Part shown: piece after piece, positions 38,184 through 46,336 of the stretch | Layout: each line of letters starts with the position of its first letter | Numbering within the stretch: position 1 is the stretch's first letter | Origin: Homoserinimonas sp. OAct 916 | GTDB taxonomy: Bacteria > Actinomycetota > Actinomycetes > Actinomycetales > Microbacteriaceae | NCBI RefSeq assembly: GCF_003260275.1 | Contig: NZ_QJHB01000014.1 | Span: forward strand, 1-64,000 | Direction of reading: 5' to 3' | Length of the DNA: 64,000 bases | Notes under the pieces: model-generated | Database searches by the model: none | What the model was told of the DNA's origin: nothing | What the model saw: the letters and a program-made list of their open reading frames with translations, nothing else | Position numbers and translations under genes: made by a program

Positions 38184-39386
38184 CTAGGCGAGCAGCTCGG
38201 CGAGCCCGGCCAGCAGCCGGTCGATATCGTCTTCGCTCGAATACGGAGCCAGGCCGACGCGCACCCCACCCTCGTCACCAAGGCCGAGCGCCCGTGAGGC
38301 CTCCAAGGCATAGAAGTTGCTGGCCGGGGCATCCACGCCGCGCTTGGCGAGAAACGTGTACACGTCGACCGCGTCGTGGCCGTCAACCGTGAAGAGGATC
38401 GTCGGAGTGCGCTCAGCGGCGCGCGAATAGACCGTGACCTGCTCATGCGCGGCCAGACCCGCCTCCAAGCGGCCCAACAACATGTCTTCGTGTACGTGCA
38501 GCAATGAGAACGACTGCTCCAACCTCTGCCGCCTGGACCCGGTTGCAGTCGGATCGAGATCAGCCAGGTAGTCGACCGCGGCTGTAACCCCGGCGAGCAT
38601 CTCATACGGCAGCGTGCCGAACTCGAAACGCTCCGGAACGTCGTTCGTCGATGGCAGCAACTTGTCGGGCATGAGAGTTTCGAGCAGGCTCGGTGCCGCC
38701 ACCAGCGCGCCCAGGTGCGGCCCCAGGAACTTGTAGGGCGAGCAGGTGTAGAAGTCAGCGCCGATGGTCTCCACATCCGGCAATTCGTGTGCGGTGAAGT
38801 GCACGCCATCGACGTAGAGCAGGGCGCCCACCGCGTGCACGTGGCTCGCGATCTCGGCAAGGCGAGGTTTGGTTCCGATCAGGTTGGATGCGGCAGTGAT
38901 CGCCACCAGCCGGGTATTCTCCGACAGCTCGGACACAACATTGCCGACTGGGAGCTCCCCGGTCGCCGGGTCGAAGTCGACCCAGCGCAGGGTCGCCCCG
39001 ACGTGCTCAGCGGCCTGCACCCAGGGCCGGATGTTCGAGTCGTGGTCGAGGCGGGTGACCACCACTTCGTCGCCCGGATTCCAGGTGGCGCTCAACATGC
39101 GGGAGAAGTCGTAGGCGAGCGCGGTGGCACTGCGCCCGAAGACCACTCCGCCCGCGTCACCGCCCACGAGATCGGCGATCGCCGCCCGCGCCTCCAGAAC
39201 GATCTTCTCCGCGTTGGCCTCTCCCACGGTGGTGGTGCCGCGGTTCGAGAGCGGCGCGGCGAGAGCGCCGGCGATAGCGTCGATCACCGGGCGCGGGGTC
39301 TGGGTTCCGCCGGGGCCATCGAAGTGGGCGCATCCTGCGTCAAGTGCGGGAAAGGCGGCACGGATCACTGAAACGTCATAGCTCAT
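38184..39386 (-). CDS. Cysteine-desulfurase-like class V aminotransferase-fold protein
   Basis: 400 residues from the ATG at 39386 (an in-frame ATG is 12 bases earlier). The PLP lysine is in CSPYKFLGPHLGAL, with VDGVHFTAHELPD holding the Asp and His that contact the cofactor and VTRLDHDSNIRPW further upstream. The family is the cysteine-desulfurase-like group of class V aminotransferase fold proteins; the flexible Cys loop of true IscS/NifS is not apparent, so desulfurase activity is unproven. The gene is convergent with gcdH. The upstream TATGCT box suggests a leaderless message. Confidence 0.82.
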   Translation of the reverse strand: MSYDVSVIRAAFPALDAGCAHFDGPGGTQTPRPVIDAIAGALAAPLSNRGTTTVGEANAEKIVLEARAAIADLVGGDAGGVVFGRSATALAYDFSRMLSATWNPGDEVVVTRLDHDSNIRPWVQAAEHVGATLRWVDFDPATGELPVGNVVSELSENTRLVAITAASNLIGTKPRLAEIASHVHAVGALLYVDGVHFTAHELPDVETIGADFYTCSPYKFLGPHLGALVAAPSLLETLMPDKLLPSTNDVPERFEFGTLPYEMLAGVTAAVDYLADLDPTATGSRRQRLEQSFSLLHVHEDMLLGRLEAGLAAHEQVTVYSRAAERTPTILFTVDGHDAVDVYTFLAKRGVDAPASNFYALEASRALGLGDEGGVRVGLAPYSSEDDIDRLLAGLAELLA

Positions 39387-39392
39387 AGGGCA

Positions 39393-39399
39393 CAGCATA
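39393..39399 (-). promoter_or_regulatory. Leaderless-type promoter of the cysteine-desulfurase-like gene
   Basis: On the minus strand TATGCT (39394-39399) is followed by seven bases (39387-39393) and the ATG at 39386. There is no ribosome-binding site. The same TANNNT plus 6-7 base layout is seen at four other genes in the window. No -35 box is apparent. Confidence 0.45.
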
Positions 39400-39568
39400 T
39401 TGGCTCGACGACTCCCGTGCCGAGGCCTGGGCTCCCCCTCGGCGCCCTGGTGCCGGGCCGGTTGCCACCTCGGGCATCTTCAGACAGCTCGCACCCGGGT
39501 CTACACTGCATTTCAAACCAGTTCATTGGTATCGAAATGACCAGACCCACGCGCCACTGAGGAGAGTC

Positions 39569-40147
39569 ATGACCGAGATCTTTCTGTTTCACCACGCCCA
39601 GGGCCTCACCGCGGGCGTGCACGAATTCGCCGCACAGTTGCGCACTGCCGGGCACACCGTCACCGCGCCCGACCTCTATGAGGGGAAGACCTTCGCCACG
39701 CTTGACGCGGGCGTCGCCCATGCCAGCGAGGTCGGCTTCGACACACTCCTCGAGCGCGCAAGGCAGTCGGTTGCGGATGCGCCGAACGAGGTCGTCTATG
39801 CCGGCTTCTCCCTCGGCGTGGTACCCGCGCAGATGTTCGCCCAGACCAGGCCGGGGGCGAAGGGGGCAGTGTTGATGTACTCCTGCCTCCCGGTGTCGGA
39901 GTTCGGCACCGAATGGCCCCGGGGTGTTCCGGTGCAGATTCACGGGAAGGATGCCGACGAGTACTTTGCAGGTGACGGCGACATCGAAGCCGCCCGCGAA
40001 CTTGTCGCCCAGACCGAGCACGCTGAACTGTTCGTCTACCCGGGAGATGAGCACCTTTTCGCGGACAGCAGCCTGTCATCCTACGATGACGCCGCGGCCA
40101 CCCTTCTCATGCAGCGGGTGATCGAGTTTCTCGACACGATCGAGTAG
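39569..40147 (+). CDS. Dienelactone-hydrolase-family alpha/beta hydrolase
   Basis: 192 residues, starting with GAGGAG ten bases upstream of the ATG. It has an alpha/beta hydrolase core: FLFHHAQGLTAGVHEF near the N-terminus, the nucleophile elbow GFSLGVVPAQ with Ser, and an acid and His near the C-terminus in HGKDADEYFAGDGD and YPGDEHLFADSS. A Ser replaces the Cys used by true dienelactone hydrolase, so it is probably an esterase of the DLH superfamily. The substrate is unknown. Confidence 0.83.
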   Translation: MTEIFLFHHAQGLTAGVHEFAAQLRTAGHTVTAPDLYEGKTFATLDAGVAHASEVGFDTLLERARQSVADAPNEVVYAGFSLGVVPAQMFAQTRPGAKGAVLMYSCLPVSEFGTEWPRGVPVQIHGKDADEYFAGDGDIEAARELVAQTEHAELFVYPGDEHLFADSSLSSYDDAAATLLMQRVIEFLDTIE

Positions 40148-40237
40148 CCCGATGCACCTCCGATGCCACCCGGGTCTCGTCGCAGGTGATGCGTGGCAGG
40201 CCGATGCCACGCTCGGCTCAGGTGCGAGGAAGATGAC

Positions 40238-40711
40238 ATGACGTCCCCACCTGCCGAACCGCGCGACGCCGCCCGCGTGCTCGTGCTCGACGAGCACGAC
40301 CGGGTGTTGCTGTTGCGCGGCTGGGATCCGGCCGAGCCCGAGGCAGGCAGTTGGTGGATCACCCCTGGCGGAGGCCTCGAAAAAGGCGAGACCCCACGCG
40401 AGGCTGCCAGCCGCGAGTTACACGAAGAAACCGGCCTCAGCACCCGAGAACTGCACGGCCCGGTGCACACCGAGGTGATCGAGTACAGCCTCGTGGGCAA
40501 CGCGTACCGACAACACCAGGTGTACTTCTACACCCGTGTCAGCAATTTCGAGCTGAGCCGTACCGACTGGACCCAGCAGGAGCGCGACATCATGCTCGAG
40601 GCCCGCTGGTGGTCGGTCGAGGAGGTGGCGCAGAACGGGGCCGAGCCGAAACCGGTGGAACCCGTGTATCCACGCGACCTCGCCGCGATCCTCAGGTCGA
40701 TCCTTCGCTGA
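40238..40711 (+). CDS. NUDIX hydrolase
   Basis: 157 residues from the ATG at 40238, with GAGGAAG upstream; a longer in-frame start at 40193 is less likely. The Nudix box Gx5Ex7REUxEExGU is complete: GGLEKGETPREAASREL followed by HEETGL. This binds magnesium and hydrolyses a nucleoside diphosphate linked to another group. The N-terminal ARVLVLDEHDRVLLLRGWDP and the HQVYFYTRVSNFELS strands support the fold. Substrate unknown, possibly housekeeping. It is followed by the palindromic element copy B. Confidence 0.88.
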   Translation: MTSPPAEPRDAARVLVLDEHDRVLLLRGWDPAEPEAGSWWITPGGGLEKGETPREAASRELHEETGLSTRELHGPVHTEVIEYSLVGNAYRQHQVYFYTRVSNFELSRTDWTQQERDIMLEARWWSVEEVAQNGAEPKPVEPVYPRDLAAILRSILR

Positions 40712-40753
40712 CCGCGGTTACGCTGGCGCTGCGCCCCGGCATGCGTAACACTT

Positions 40754-40814
40754 CGCGCCAAGCGGAACACATCGCCCCGGTTTGAACGGGGGCAAAGCGT
40801 TCCCCTTGGCGCGC
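40754..40814. repeat. Dispersed palindromic element, copy B
   Basis: GCGCCAAGCGGAACACATCG on the left pairs with CGTTCCCCTTGGCGC on the right through a GC-rich centre (GCCCCGG / CGGGGGC). It lies in the gap between the convergent NUDIX and P450 genes and is similar to copy A at 24844-24904. The stem could also work as a bidirectional transcription stop for the two genes, although no T-run follows. Confidence 0.75.
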
Positions 40815-40833
40815 GGCCGCTACAGTTGCGCGG

Positions 40834-42087
40834 TCACGCGGCGATGAGGCGCACCGGCAGCGAGGAGTAGCCCTTCAGCGTGTTGTGGATGTATGGCGCC
40901 GATTCCCCCGCCGGCTCGATCCTGGCGACCCGCTTGGCGAGCGTGGTGAACAGCACGTCCATCTCGAGCCGGGAGATCGGCTGGCCGACGCACTGGTGGA
41001 TGCCCATGCCGAAGGCCAGGTGCCCGCCGGCCTGCCGCTCGATCTGGTAGCTGTCAGCCTCTGGCCCCCACTGCTCTGCGTCGCGGTTCGCCGAGCCGGG
41101 AAACACGAGCACCTTCTGCCCCTCGGCGAGGTCGATCCCGTGGAAGGTCATCGCGCGGCTGGTGGTGCGGAAGAACGACTGGAACGGCGACTCGAGCCGG
41201 AGCGCCTCATCGATCGCAAACTTCGCCAGCATCGGCTTCTCACGCAACCTCTCCCACTGGTCGGGGTTGTCCACGAGGCAGCCGAGCGTGTTGCCAATCG
41301 CGAGCACGGTGCTGTCGAGCCCCGCCGAGAGCATCGCGCGTACGAGCAGCACCGCCTGGTCTGACGTGATCTCACCCGCATCGGCGTGCGCCCAGATCTG
41401 CGACCCGAGGCCATCCGGCGTCAGGTTCTCGCGCGCGCACATCGCGACCACCCACGGCCGGCTGGGCTCACCGCGCTCGAACGTCTTGTGATAGCGCTCG
41501 TTGACCGGCCCGAACGCACTGAAGTTCATCGCACCGTGCGGCAGCAGGTGCTCGGCCCGCCCCTCGCGCGGGATGCCGACGGCATCGCCGAACGCCCGCA
41601 GCGGAAACAGCTCGGCCATCTCGGGCACCGCGTCGACCTCGCCCTTCGCGATCAGCTGGTCGACCAGTTGATCGGCGTACTCCTGAAACTGGGCCCGCAG
41701 CACCCGCACGCCGCGGGGTGAGATCACGTCAGCCATTGCCTTGCGCATCGGCGTGTGGATCGGCGGGTCAGATTCGAGGATGCCCTGCGGCCGCCAGGCC
41801 GGCTCGGTGTGCAGGTTCTTCGGACCCACCCCGGCGCCGGAGATGAACCCCTCGTGGTCGACGAGGATGTCGCGCACACCCTGATGGTGGGTGAACGCCA
41901 ACACGTCATAAAGACTCAGCCAGACGGCGGGGCCGGCCGCACGCATCCGCTCGAACAACGGGTACGGATTGGCCAGGTTCTCCTCGGAATACGGATCGTC
42001 GTCGATCACGGCAATCTTCTCGGGGGGCTTTGTGTTCTCGGCGAGCTGCGAGTGCTCGGAGTGCTGGATGTTCTCGGGGTGCTGCAT
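40834..42087 (-). CDS. Cytochrome P450
   Basis: 417 residues, soluble bacterial P450. The heme thiolate is Cys366 in FGMGIHQCVGQPISRLE, the I-helix oxygen-binding motif is AGLDST, and the K-helix ExxR is EALR. It needs external electrons, and a reductase gene of phthalate-dioxygenase-reductase type lies in the divergent operon 2.7 kb away, so the pair may act as a two-component version of the fused P450RhF type (inference). The ATG has AAGGAT upstream. The N-terminus up to residue 25 (NIQHSEHSQLAEN) is polar and probably disordered. Substrate unknown; the neighbour ammonia-lyase points to an aromatic or acrylic product. Confidence 0.92.
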   Translation of the reverse strand: MQHPENIQHSEHSQLAENTKPPEKIAVIDDDPYSEENLANPYPLFERMRAAGPAVWLSLYDVLAFTHHQGVRDILVDHEGFISGAGVGPKNLHTEPAWRPQGILESDPPIHTPMRKAMADVISPRGVRVLRAQFQEYADQLVDQLIAKGEVDAVPEMAELFPLRAFGDAVGIPREGRAEHLLPHGAMNFSAFGPVNERYHKTFERGEPSRPWVVAMCARENLTPDGLGSQIWAHADAGEITSDQAVLLVRAMLSAGLDSTVLAIGNTLGCLVDNPDQWERLREKPMLAKFAIDEALRLESPFQSFFRTTSRAMTFHGIDLAEGQKVLVFPGSANRDAEQWGPEADSYQIERQAGGHLAFGMGIHQCVGQPISRLEMDVLFTTLAKRVARIEPAGESAPYIHNTLKGYSSLPVRLIAA

Positions 42088-42218
42088 CAGGATCCTTATC
42101 GTGGCGGGGCTGCAAACAATTCAACTTATCGATCACCGAAAATGGCAGCTAGTCTGATTCTCACTGAATGAGAACATCAGTTGTCAGCCTGGATGTCGCC
42201 GCAGGAGTATGAGCGCAG

Positions 42219-43100
42219 ATGAAAACCACCGCACGTCCCCCGGCCGACTCCTCGCTCGAGCGCGGCCTGGCGATCCTCGAGGAGATCGCCGCCGTTAGCG
42301 ACCACACTCCGGCGAGCCTGGCCCAGGCGACCGGGCTGCCGGTGAGCACCGTCTATCGCTACCTGCGCACGTTGCGCGAGCGGGGTTTCGTGCGGGAGGA
42401 CCGCAGCCGCTACGAACCGGGACCCGCCCTGCTCGCCCTCACCGGCCGGCACTTCGCCCAGTCGCATCTGGCCGAGATCGGCCCGGCGGTGCTGGGCGCC
42501 ATCGTCGATCTGGTCGGCGAGACCTGCGTTCTCGTCATCCGGGTCGGCACCCGCGCCCTCTGCCTGCGCCGGGTCGAACCCGACAAGGCGATCCGGTACA
42601 CCTTCGGCGTGAACGAATTGTTGCCGCTGCACGCGGGAGCCGGGCAGCGCGTGCTGCTTTCTTGGGCCCCGGATGCGGTGGTCGACCGCCTGCTCGCACC
42701 CGACCACGACCTGCCCCGCTACACCGAGAAGACGCTCAGTCGCGAGCAGTTGCTGCAGAGCATCCCCATCGTTCGGCAGACCGGCTGGGCCGTGTCCCGC
42801 GGCGAGTACGATGCCGGATCAGTCTCGATCGCGGTGCCGGTGTTCTTCGGCGGCGAGGTGGTCTGCTCCCTCAACGTGGCCGGCCCCCAGTCGCGCTGCG
42901 GCTCTCGTGACTGGGCGAAGCGCGTGGTGAGGATTCTGCTCGAGGCGGCCGCCGACCTGTCTGACGCGCTCGAGACCTGGGCCGCGACCGCGCCCGCGCA
43001 GCCCCATTCGCTCGTACCACCGAGCCACACACCGCAGACTCACACACCGCAGACTCACACGCCGCAGACCGAAACATCACCGACAGGGGAAACGCCATGA
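42219..43100 (+). CDS. IclR-family regulator of the P450/lyase cluster
   Basis: 293 residues with GGAG upstream of the ATG. N-terminal winged helix-turn-helix (GLPVSTVYRYLRTLRERGFV) followed by an IclR effector domain (ETCVLVIRVGTRALCLRRVE, LPLHAGAGQRVLLSWAPD, RQTGWAVSRGEYDAGSVSIAVPVF). The tail has three HTPQT repeats from a CACACACCGCAGACT-like DNA repeat. It lies between the divergent P450 and the lyase/reductase genes and probably controls both. Its stop is the first of two ATGA overlaps in the 23-bp tandem duplication. Confidence 0.88.
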   Translation: MKTTARPPADSSLERGLAILEEIAAVSDHTPASLAQATGLPVSTVYRYLRTLRERGFVREDRSRYEPGPALLALTGRHFAQSHLAEIGPAVLGAIVDLVGETCVLVIRVGTRALCLRRVEPDKAIRYTFGVNELLPLHAGAGQRVLLSWAPDAVVDRLLAPDHDLPRYTEKTLSREQLLQSIPIVRQTGWAVSRGEYDAGSVSIAVPVFFGGEVVCSLNVAGPQSRCGSRDWAKRVVRILLEAAADLSDALETWAATAPAQPHSLVPPSHTPQTHTPQTHTPQTETSPTGETP

Positions 43101-43123
43101 CACCGACAGGGGAAACGCCATGA
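43078..43123 (+). repeat. 23-bp tandem duplication of a translation start region, making an 8-codon minicistron
   Basis: Two exact 23-base copies (43078-43100 and 43101-43123), each with AGGGGAA, ACGCC and ATGA. Copy 1 holds the IclR stop and an ATG at 43097; from there an 8-codon frame (M-T-P-T-G-E-T-P) runs to the TGA at 43121-43123, which overlaps the lyase ATG at 43120 in copy 2. So IclR, minicistron and lyase are linked by two ATGA overlaps, each with its own ribosome-binding site. Confidence 0.9.
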
Positions 43124-44823
43124 CACCGACAGAGCCGACACTGGAGATCGGCGCCGCACCCGCCACCCTCGCAGATCTGGTCGCCGTTGCCCGGCACAGG
43201 CGACGGGTGTCCCTGGCGGCCGGAGTCGCCGAGCGCATGGCGCCCAGCCGAGACTGGATCCAGGGCACCCTCGATCGCATGGCCGACGGCGAGAAGACCC
43301 AGCCGATCTACAGCATCAACACCGGATTCGGTTCACTGGCCGGAAAGCAGGCATTCGACGACCCGGCGGATGCGGCCGAGCTCAGCCGCCGGGTCATCCT
43401 CGCCGATGCCGCCGGGGTGGGCAGGAACGTCGACGAGGAGGTCGTGCGGGCCACCATCCTCATTCGGGCGATCAGCCTGGTGCAGGGGCATTCCGGCATC
43501 CGTGTTGACCTGGTGCAGGGGCTGGTCGACATGCTCAACCACGACGTCTACCCAGCCGTGCCCGAGTACGGCTCGCTCGGCGCCAGCGGCGACCTCATCC
43601 CGCTCGCCCACATCGCCCTGGTACTCACCGGGCCGCCCACCGGCGCGGATGACCCACTCGACTCGGGCGAAGCGATCGTCGACGGCCACATCGTCTCCGG
43701 AGTTGAGGCCATGGCGCACGCGGGCCTTGCCCGCATTCCGGTCAGCGCCAAAGACGGGCTGGCCCTGCTCAACGGCACCTCGTTCTCGGCCGCCCAGGCC
43801 GCACTGGCCCTCTGGGACGCGCGGGTGCTGCTGGAGACCGCGCAGATCACGGCTGCCATGTCGATCGAGGCGTTGACCGGCTTCGGCGACGCCTTCATCG
43901 ACGAATTGCACCAGGCCCGCGGCCAGAAGGGGCAGATCCAGGTTGCCGCGCGCATTCGCGAACTGCTCGCCGGCAGCACCTTCATCAACGGCGACCGCGA
44001 CACCGACCCGGTCCGGCAGCCGCCGCAGGACGCCTACTCGCTGCGCTGCGTGCCGCAGGTGTTCGGCCCGGTGAGCGACACCCTCGACTTCGCGGCCGGG
44101 ATCCTGGAGACAGAGATCAACGCGGCCACCGACAACCCGCTGATCTTCCCGTCCCTGCCGGGCTCGCGCACGTTGAAGGCGGTCTCCGGCGGAAACTTTC
44201 ACGCCGAATACGTGGCGTTCGCCGCTGACTTCATTTCGATCGTGGTCACCGAGATCGGCAACATCACCGAGCGCCGCCTGTTCCGCCTCGACGACGGCAC
44301 GCTTAACCGCGGCCTGCCCGACATGTTGGTGGCCAGCACCAAGGTGGGGCTCGATTGCGGCTACATGATGCCGCAGTACCTCGCGGCGGCGCTGGTGTCC
44401 GACTGCAAGACCCTCGCGCATCCCGACAGCGTCGATTCGATCCCCACCAGCGCCAACCAAGAAGACCACGTGTCGATGGCGAACAACGCCGGCCGGCACG
44501 CACGCCAGATCGTGACGAACATCCAGTCGGTGGTGGCCGTCGAGCTTCTCATGGCTGCGCAGGCACTCGAATTGCGAATGAACGAGCGCGGGGTGGGCAA
44601 AGACGCCCTGAGCACTGCCGGCCGCGCTGCACTGGAGCTCGTGCGCGCCACCCCGGCCAGTGACGGCCGCCCGATCGGGCACCTGGCCCAAGACACCGTG
44701 CTCTATCCGCGCATCCGCACAGCTGGTGTTCTGGTCTCCACCGGCGCGGTCGTCGAGCACGTCAACGCCGCGCTGGCGGGGACCGAGGCCACCAACAAGC
44801 CGAAGAATGAGAACCTGAAATGA
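43120..44823 (+). CDS. Aromatic amino acid ammonia-lyase (HAL/PAL/TAL family), unusual selectivity residues
   Basis: 567 residues. MIO tripeptide Ala155-Ser156-Gly157 in SLGASGDLIP, catalytic Tyr64 in IYSINTGFGSL, and later LLNGTSFSAAQ, QDAYSLRCVPQV, VSGGNFHAEY and TSANQEDHVSM. It removes ammonia from an aromatic or histidine-like amino acid to give an acrylate. The selectivity position is the key: HutH has Ser-His (VRSHAAG), tyrosine lyases His and phenylalanine lyases Phe, but here it is Ala95-Asp96 in VILADAAGVG. The insert QIQVAARIRELLAGSTFINGD is typical of the longer branch of this family. It is coupled to the IclR gene through the duplicated start and to the reductase by ATGA. Specificity cannot be assigned. 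Confidence 0.87.
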   Translation: MTPTEPTLEIGAAPATLADLVAVARHRRRVSLAAGVAERMAPSRDWIQGTLDRMADGEKTQPIYSINTGFGSLAGKQAFDDPADAAELSRRVILADAAGVGRNVDEEVVRATILIRAISLVQGHSGIRVDLVQGLVDMLNHDVYPAVPEYGSLGASGDLIPLAHIALVLTGPPTGADDPLDSGEAIVDGHIVSGVEAMAHAGLARIPVSAKDGLALLNGTSFSAAQAALALWDARVLLETAQITAAMSIEALTGFGDAFIDELHQARGQKGQIQVAARIRELLAGSTFINGDRDTDPVRQPPQDAYSLRCVPQVFGPVSDTLDFAAGILETEINAATDNPLIFPSLPGSRTLKAVSGGNFHAEYVAFAADFISIVVTEIGNITERRLFRLDDGTLNRGLPDMLVASTKVGLDCGYMMPQYLAAALVSDCKTLAHPDSVDSIPTSANQEDHVSMANNAGRHARQIVTNIQSVVAVELLMAAQALELRMNERGVGKDALSTAGRAALELVRATPASDGRPIGHLAQDTVLYPRIRTAGVLVSTGAVVEHVNAALAGTEATNKPKNENLK

Positions 44824-45785
44824 CCAGCACCCACCAGTTGCTTCACCTGTGCGTCATCGGCATCGAGCCGGTCGCCGAACGCGTGCGCGCCCTGACTCTC
44901 GGCCTTCCGGAAGGGGGCGACCTGCCGGATTGGCAGCCCGGCAGTCACATCGACCTGCACCTGCCCGGGGACATCCTGCGCCAATACTCGCTCTGCTCCG
45001 ACCCGGGCGAGCGCTCCCGGTGGCGCATCGCCGTGTTGCACGAGCCCGACGGCCGCGGCGGCTCGGTGGCCGTGCACGAGAAGATCCAGGTGGGTGACAT
45101 GGTGCAGGTCTCGCAACCGAAGGACAATTTCGGGTATCGCCCGGGCGCCTCCGACCTGCTCTTCGTAGCCGGCGGGATCGGCATCACCCCGATGCTGCCC
45201 ATGGTGCACGCGGCGGCGAGGGCCGGGGTCAACTGGCACCTGGTCTACCTGGGCCGCAGCCGGGAGGCCATGAGCTTTCTGCCGGAGTTGGCCGACTATG
45301 GCAATCGGGTGACGGTGCATCCGAGCGCCACCCTCGGCTCGATGATGCTGTCGGGCGCCCTCGATGAGCTGCTCGCCACCCGCCTCGACGACCCCGAGGT
45401 CTACGCCTGCGGGCCGGAGCGGATGCTCGAAGCCCTCGCCGGTTGGTGCAGCGACGAACGCGCGCACCGACTGCACGTGGAACGGTTCACTGCAACCGCG
45501 ACCGAACCGCAGGCCGGCGACACCGCGTTCACCGTGGAGACGTCCGACGGTACCGAGATCGAGGTGGCTGCCGATGAAACCATCCTGACCGCACTGGTGC
45601 GAGTCGGCATCCCGGTGCTGAACTCGTGCCAGGAGGGCATCTGCGGAACGTGCGAGACGGTCGTTCTGGAGGGCTTTCCCGATCATCGCGACCAATTGCT
45701 CAGCGACGAGGAGCGCGCCTCGAACGAGACCATGATGGTGTGTGTCTCGCGCTGCAAGGGCAAGCGCCTGGTTCTGGAGCTCTGA
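44820..45785 (+). CDS. PDR/VanB-type oxidoreductase (flavin, NAD, [2Fe-2S])
   Basis: 321 residues overlapping the lyase stop by ATGA. Order of domains: flavin-binding barrel with RQYSLCSDP, NAD-binding fold with FVAGGIGITPMLPM and VYACGPERML, and a C-terminal plant-type [2Fe-2S] ferredoxin with Cys-x4-Cys-x2-Cys in NSCQEGICGTCE and a fourth Cys in MMVCVSRC. This is the phthalate dioxygenase reductase / VanB layout. It would pass electrons from NADH to an oxygenase; the nearby P450 is the only oxygenase in the window. It is the last gene of the IclR-lyase-reductase operon. Confidence 0.9.
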   Translation: MTSTHQLLHLCVIGIEPVAERVRALTLGLPEGGDLPDWQPGSHIDLHLPGDILRQYSLCSDPGERSRWRIAVLHEPDGRGGSVAVHEKIQVGDMVQVSQPKDNFGYRPGASDLLFVAGGIGITPMLPMVHAAARAGVNWHLVYLGRSREAMSFLPELADYGNRVTVHPSATLGSMMLSGALDELLATRLDDPEVYACGPERMLEALAGWCSDERAHRLHVERFTATATEPQAGDTAFTVETSDGTEIEVAADETILTALVRVGIPVLNSCQEGICGTCETVVLEGFPDHRDQLLSDEERASNETMMVCVSRCKGKRLVLEL

Positions 45786-45841
45786 CCCGCTCTCCGCACA
45801 GCCAGCCCCGCACAGCGCCGACCTGCCCCCACCGCAGCGGG

Positions 45842-45902
45842 CTTCAGCGCTGTTTCAGCTCGGTTTCAGCGCGGCTTCAGCGCGGTTTCAGCGCGGTTTC
45901 AG
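45842..45902. repeat. 11-bp tandem repeat array in the gap 45786-46336
   Basis: Five and a half units of 11 bases with consensus TTTCAGCGCGG (45842-45852, 45853-45863, 45864-45874, 45875-45885, 45886-45896 and a partial unit). The unit is close to one helical turn. The rest of this 551-base gap has no gene; it contains the regulatory signals listed next. Confidence 0.8.
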
Positions 45903-46138
45903 GGGCTCTCGGCGTCACTCACTCCTTGCGTCACCGAACCGGCGTCGTCGAACCCCGGCGTCGCCGAACCAAAGAGTTCAGGATGAGGCGGGTGCGGCCC
46001 GGCTCTACGCGTCCGAAGCGCTGACCTCCTGAATTTTCGACAGTGTGCGGCGTGACTCCACCCGGCACCCGGCAACCGAGCAACCGAGCCGAGCCTATCT
46101 ATTCCGGGATCAGTGGTGTAGCGTAGGCAGGTCGGCTC

Positions 46139-46301
46139 TTGACACCGCGCACGTATGCGCGGATGGGTTTGTAAGTCAGTTGGGCCGGTTTCCCTTTCAG
46201 CGTTATGGACGCGCTGGCCACTGGGAATGATCACGTATGTGAACGGCCCGGCCATTGATTGCCCGGGTTTCTACAGCAATAATTCAGCGCGTTAAGCGCT
46301 G
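46139..46301 (+). promoter_or_regulatory. Probable promoter and structured leader of the RNA helicase gene
   Basis: TTGACA at 46139-46144 is a perfect -35 word, but no good -10 lies 16-18 bases on. Immediately after it CCGCGCA / TGCGCGG (46145-46162) make a perfect 7-bp inverted repeat with a 4-base loop. Further along CAGCGC / GCGCTG (46285-46301) form another hairpin 36 bases before the helicase ATG. A long leader of 150 bases or more is likely, as in cold-inducible helicase genes (inference). Confidence 0.4.
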
Positions 46302-46336
46302 TGCTGCCATGCAATGAAAACAACCCGGAAAGCACT

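Noticed and set aside
43333-44760. A 475-codon minus-strand open frame opposite the ammonia-lyase
   Set aside because: Composition is typical of an antisense shadow; the plus frame carries the full MIO-lyase motif set.
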